From positions 1 through 36,737 of IMG/VR virus record IMGVR_UViG_3300025128_000138: a DNA stretch of 36,737 bases. The stretch is one strand, 5' to 3'. Below are positions 36,146 to 36,737 of this stretch, piece by piece. Under the pieces are notes generated by a model, which was not told where the DNA came from, did no database searches, and was given only the letters and a program-made list of their open reading frames with translations. Positions within the stretch are counted from its first letter, which is position 1. The number at the start of each line of letters is the position of its first letter. Origin of the DNA: a virus. The translations under genes were made by a program, and so were the position numbers.

Positions 36146-36737
36146 ATGCAAGTACAGTTCGACAGCAACAGGCAATTCGGAGTAGAGATAGAGACAGCCG
36201 TTAGCGGCCCATCCATCCCCCAGATAGCTAGGGCATTAAACGAAGCAGGTATTCCTACCGCTAATGAAGGATACAACCACACCACTATGTCCATATGGAA
36301 AGTAGTGCCAGATGGTTCCACAGGCCCCGAGGTAGTTTCCCCACCCCTTAAAGGTCAGGACGGCCTAGACCAAATCAAGGCAGTGTGTGATGTACTTAAT
36401 GCAATCGGATGCAGGGTCAATCGCTCAACAGGAATTCATGTCCACCACGATTTTGAAGACGCAACTGTTACTAAAATGAAGTCAGTTCTTTTCTTATACG
36501 CCAAGGCACAGGTTCTTACAAATGCACTACTTCCAACCAGAGTTACAGTGTCCAACGGAAATGGCAGATTCACAGGATACGCCAATCAGCTTTCTCTCTC
36601 AATGATTGAAGCAGGTGCCCAGAGAGTCAACAGCATGTACAGCCGAAGCCGCTACGGAGACAGAACCAGATTCTTCGCATCTAACGTCTTAAGCGGTGAA
36701 GACCACCCAAGATATCACACAGTTAACAGTCAAGCAT
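36146..36737 (+). CDS. Amidoligase (GS-like fold, Amidoligase_2 type), N-terminal part
   Basis: The gene starts at ATG 36146 behind GAAGGAG and runs off the contig, continuing at position 1 (base 36523 equals base 1). The N-terminus has RQFGVEIETAV (about 9-19), whose EIE binds metal in the glutamine-synthetase-like fold. The motifs SIWKVVPDGSTGPEVVSPPL (about 49-68) and RSTGIHVHHDFED (about 92-104) are also hallmark Amidoligase_2 sequences with the ATP/metal-binding His residues. All expected active-site motifs of both halves are present, so the enzyme is probably active. It is the first gene behind the promoter at 36069. Confidence 0.9.
   Translation, partial: MQVQFDSNRQFGVEIETAVSGPSIPQIARALNEAGIPTANEGYNHTTMSIWKVVPDGSTGPEVVSPPLKGQDGLDQIKAVCDVLNAIGCRVNRSTGIHVHHDFEDATVTKMKSVLFLYAKAQVLTNALLPTRVTVSNGNGRFTGYANQLSLSMIEAGAQRVNSMYSRSRYGDRTRFFASNVLSGEDHPRYHTVNSQA
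36523..36737. repeat. Terminal direct repeat, right copy (contig overlap)
   Basis: Repeats bases 1-215, with C at 36649 in place of T at 127. Annotations in this copy duplicate those at the left end. Confidence 0.97.

Noticed and set aside
1-36737. Temperate lifestyle genes (integrase, excisionase, CI-like repressor with attachment site)
   Set aside because: No integrase or recombinase catalytic motif found on either strand; the only stand-alone HTH protein is small and not diagnostic of a lysogeny switch.

Overview
The window is a complete tailed-phage genome of about 36.5 kb, assembled as a contig whose ends overlap. Bases 36523-36737 repeat bases 1-215 with one difference, so the molecule is circular or circularly permuted, with a unique length near 36,522 bp. 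The break falls inside one gene, an amidoligase. Gene content is that of a siphovirus with an HK97-type capsid: HK97-like portal, prohead protease and major capsid protein, connector proteins, tail-tube proteins, frameshifted tail chaperones and a tape measure. I see no integrase, excisionase, CRISPR array or tRNA gene, and no recognisable polymerase, primase or endolysin. The host cannot be named. Strong AAGGAG ribosome binding sites, sigma70-like promoters and the standard genetic code point to a bacterium. A tail protein type familiar from marine phages (31803-32141) suggests an aquatic origin.

Layout. (1) 36146 through the junction to 3450: amidoligase, class II glutamine amidotransferase, a conserved phage protein of unknown function, a Mom-like acyltransferase and two small unknown genes. 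This looks like a base- or protein-modification cassette. (2) 3601-10596, behind a clear promoter: pyrimidine-dimer-glycosylase-like protein, HTH regulator, DUF932 protein, YqaJ exonuclease, zinc-ribbon protein, RecT annealase, VRR-NUC nuclease, RepA-like ATPase and SSB. This is the replication and recombination module, and it relies on the host polymerase. (3) 10645-17930: probable small terminase, ParB-like protein, an ABC ATPase-GNAT fusion, large terminase, a portal fused to a MuF domain and a Com-like zinc finger, a SNase-like nuclease and a zinc-binding miniprotein. (4) 18040-19099, minus strand: four small genes with their own promoter and terminator, interrupting the structural operon. 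(5) 19349-35928: capsid, connectors, tail and late proteins of unknown role.

How it fits together. Three sites with a near-palindrome close to CTTTACATTTGTAAAG overlap the -35 element of separate promoters (3549, 19145, 36069), and a fourth copy of the core lies upstream of ssb. Either a common regulator or a common promoter type is implied. The HTH protein at 4022 is the obvious candidate regulator.

Most interesting are the amidoligase/amidotransferase/Mom-like cassette together with a second Mom-like GNAT domain fused to an ABC ATPase next to ParB and terminase, and a Com-like finger at the end of the portal protein. These suggest DNA hypermodification of a kind I cannot assign to a known pathway. 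The minus-strand cassette and several structured leaders (an H-type pseudoknot at 27278 and a promoter-leader-terminator at 19195-19328) are further candidates for new biology.
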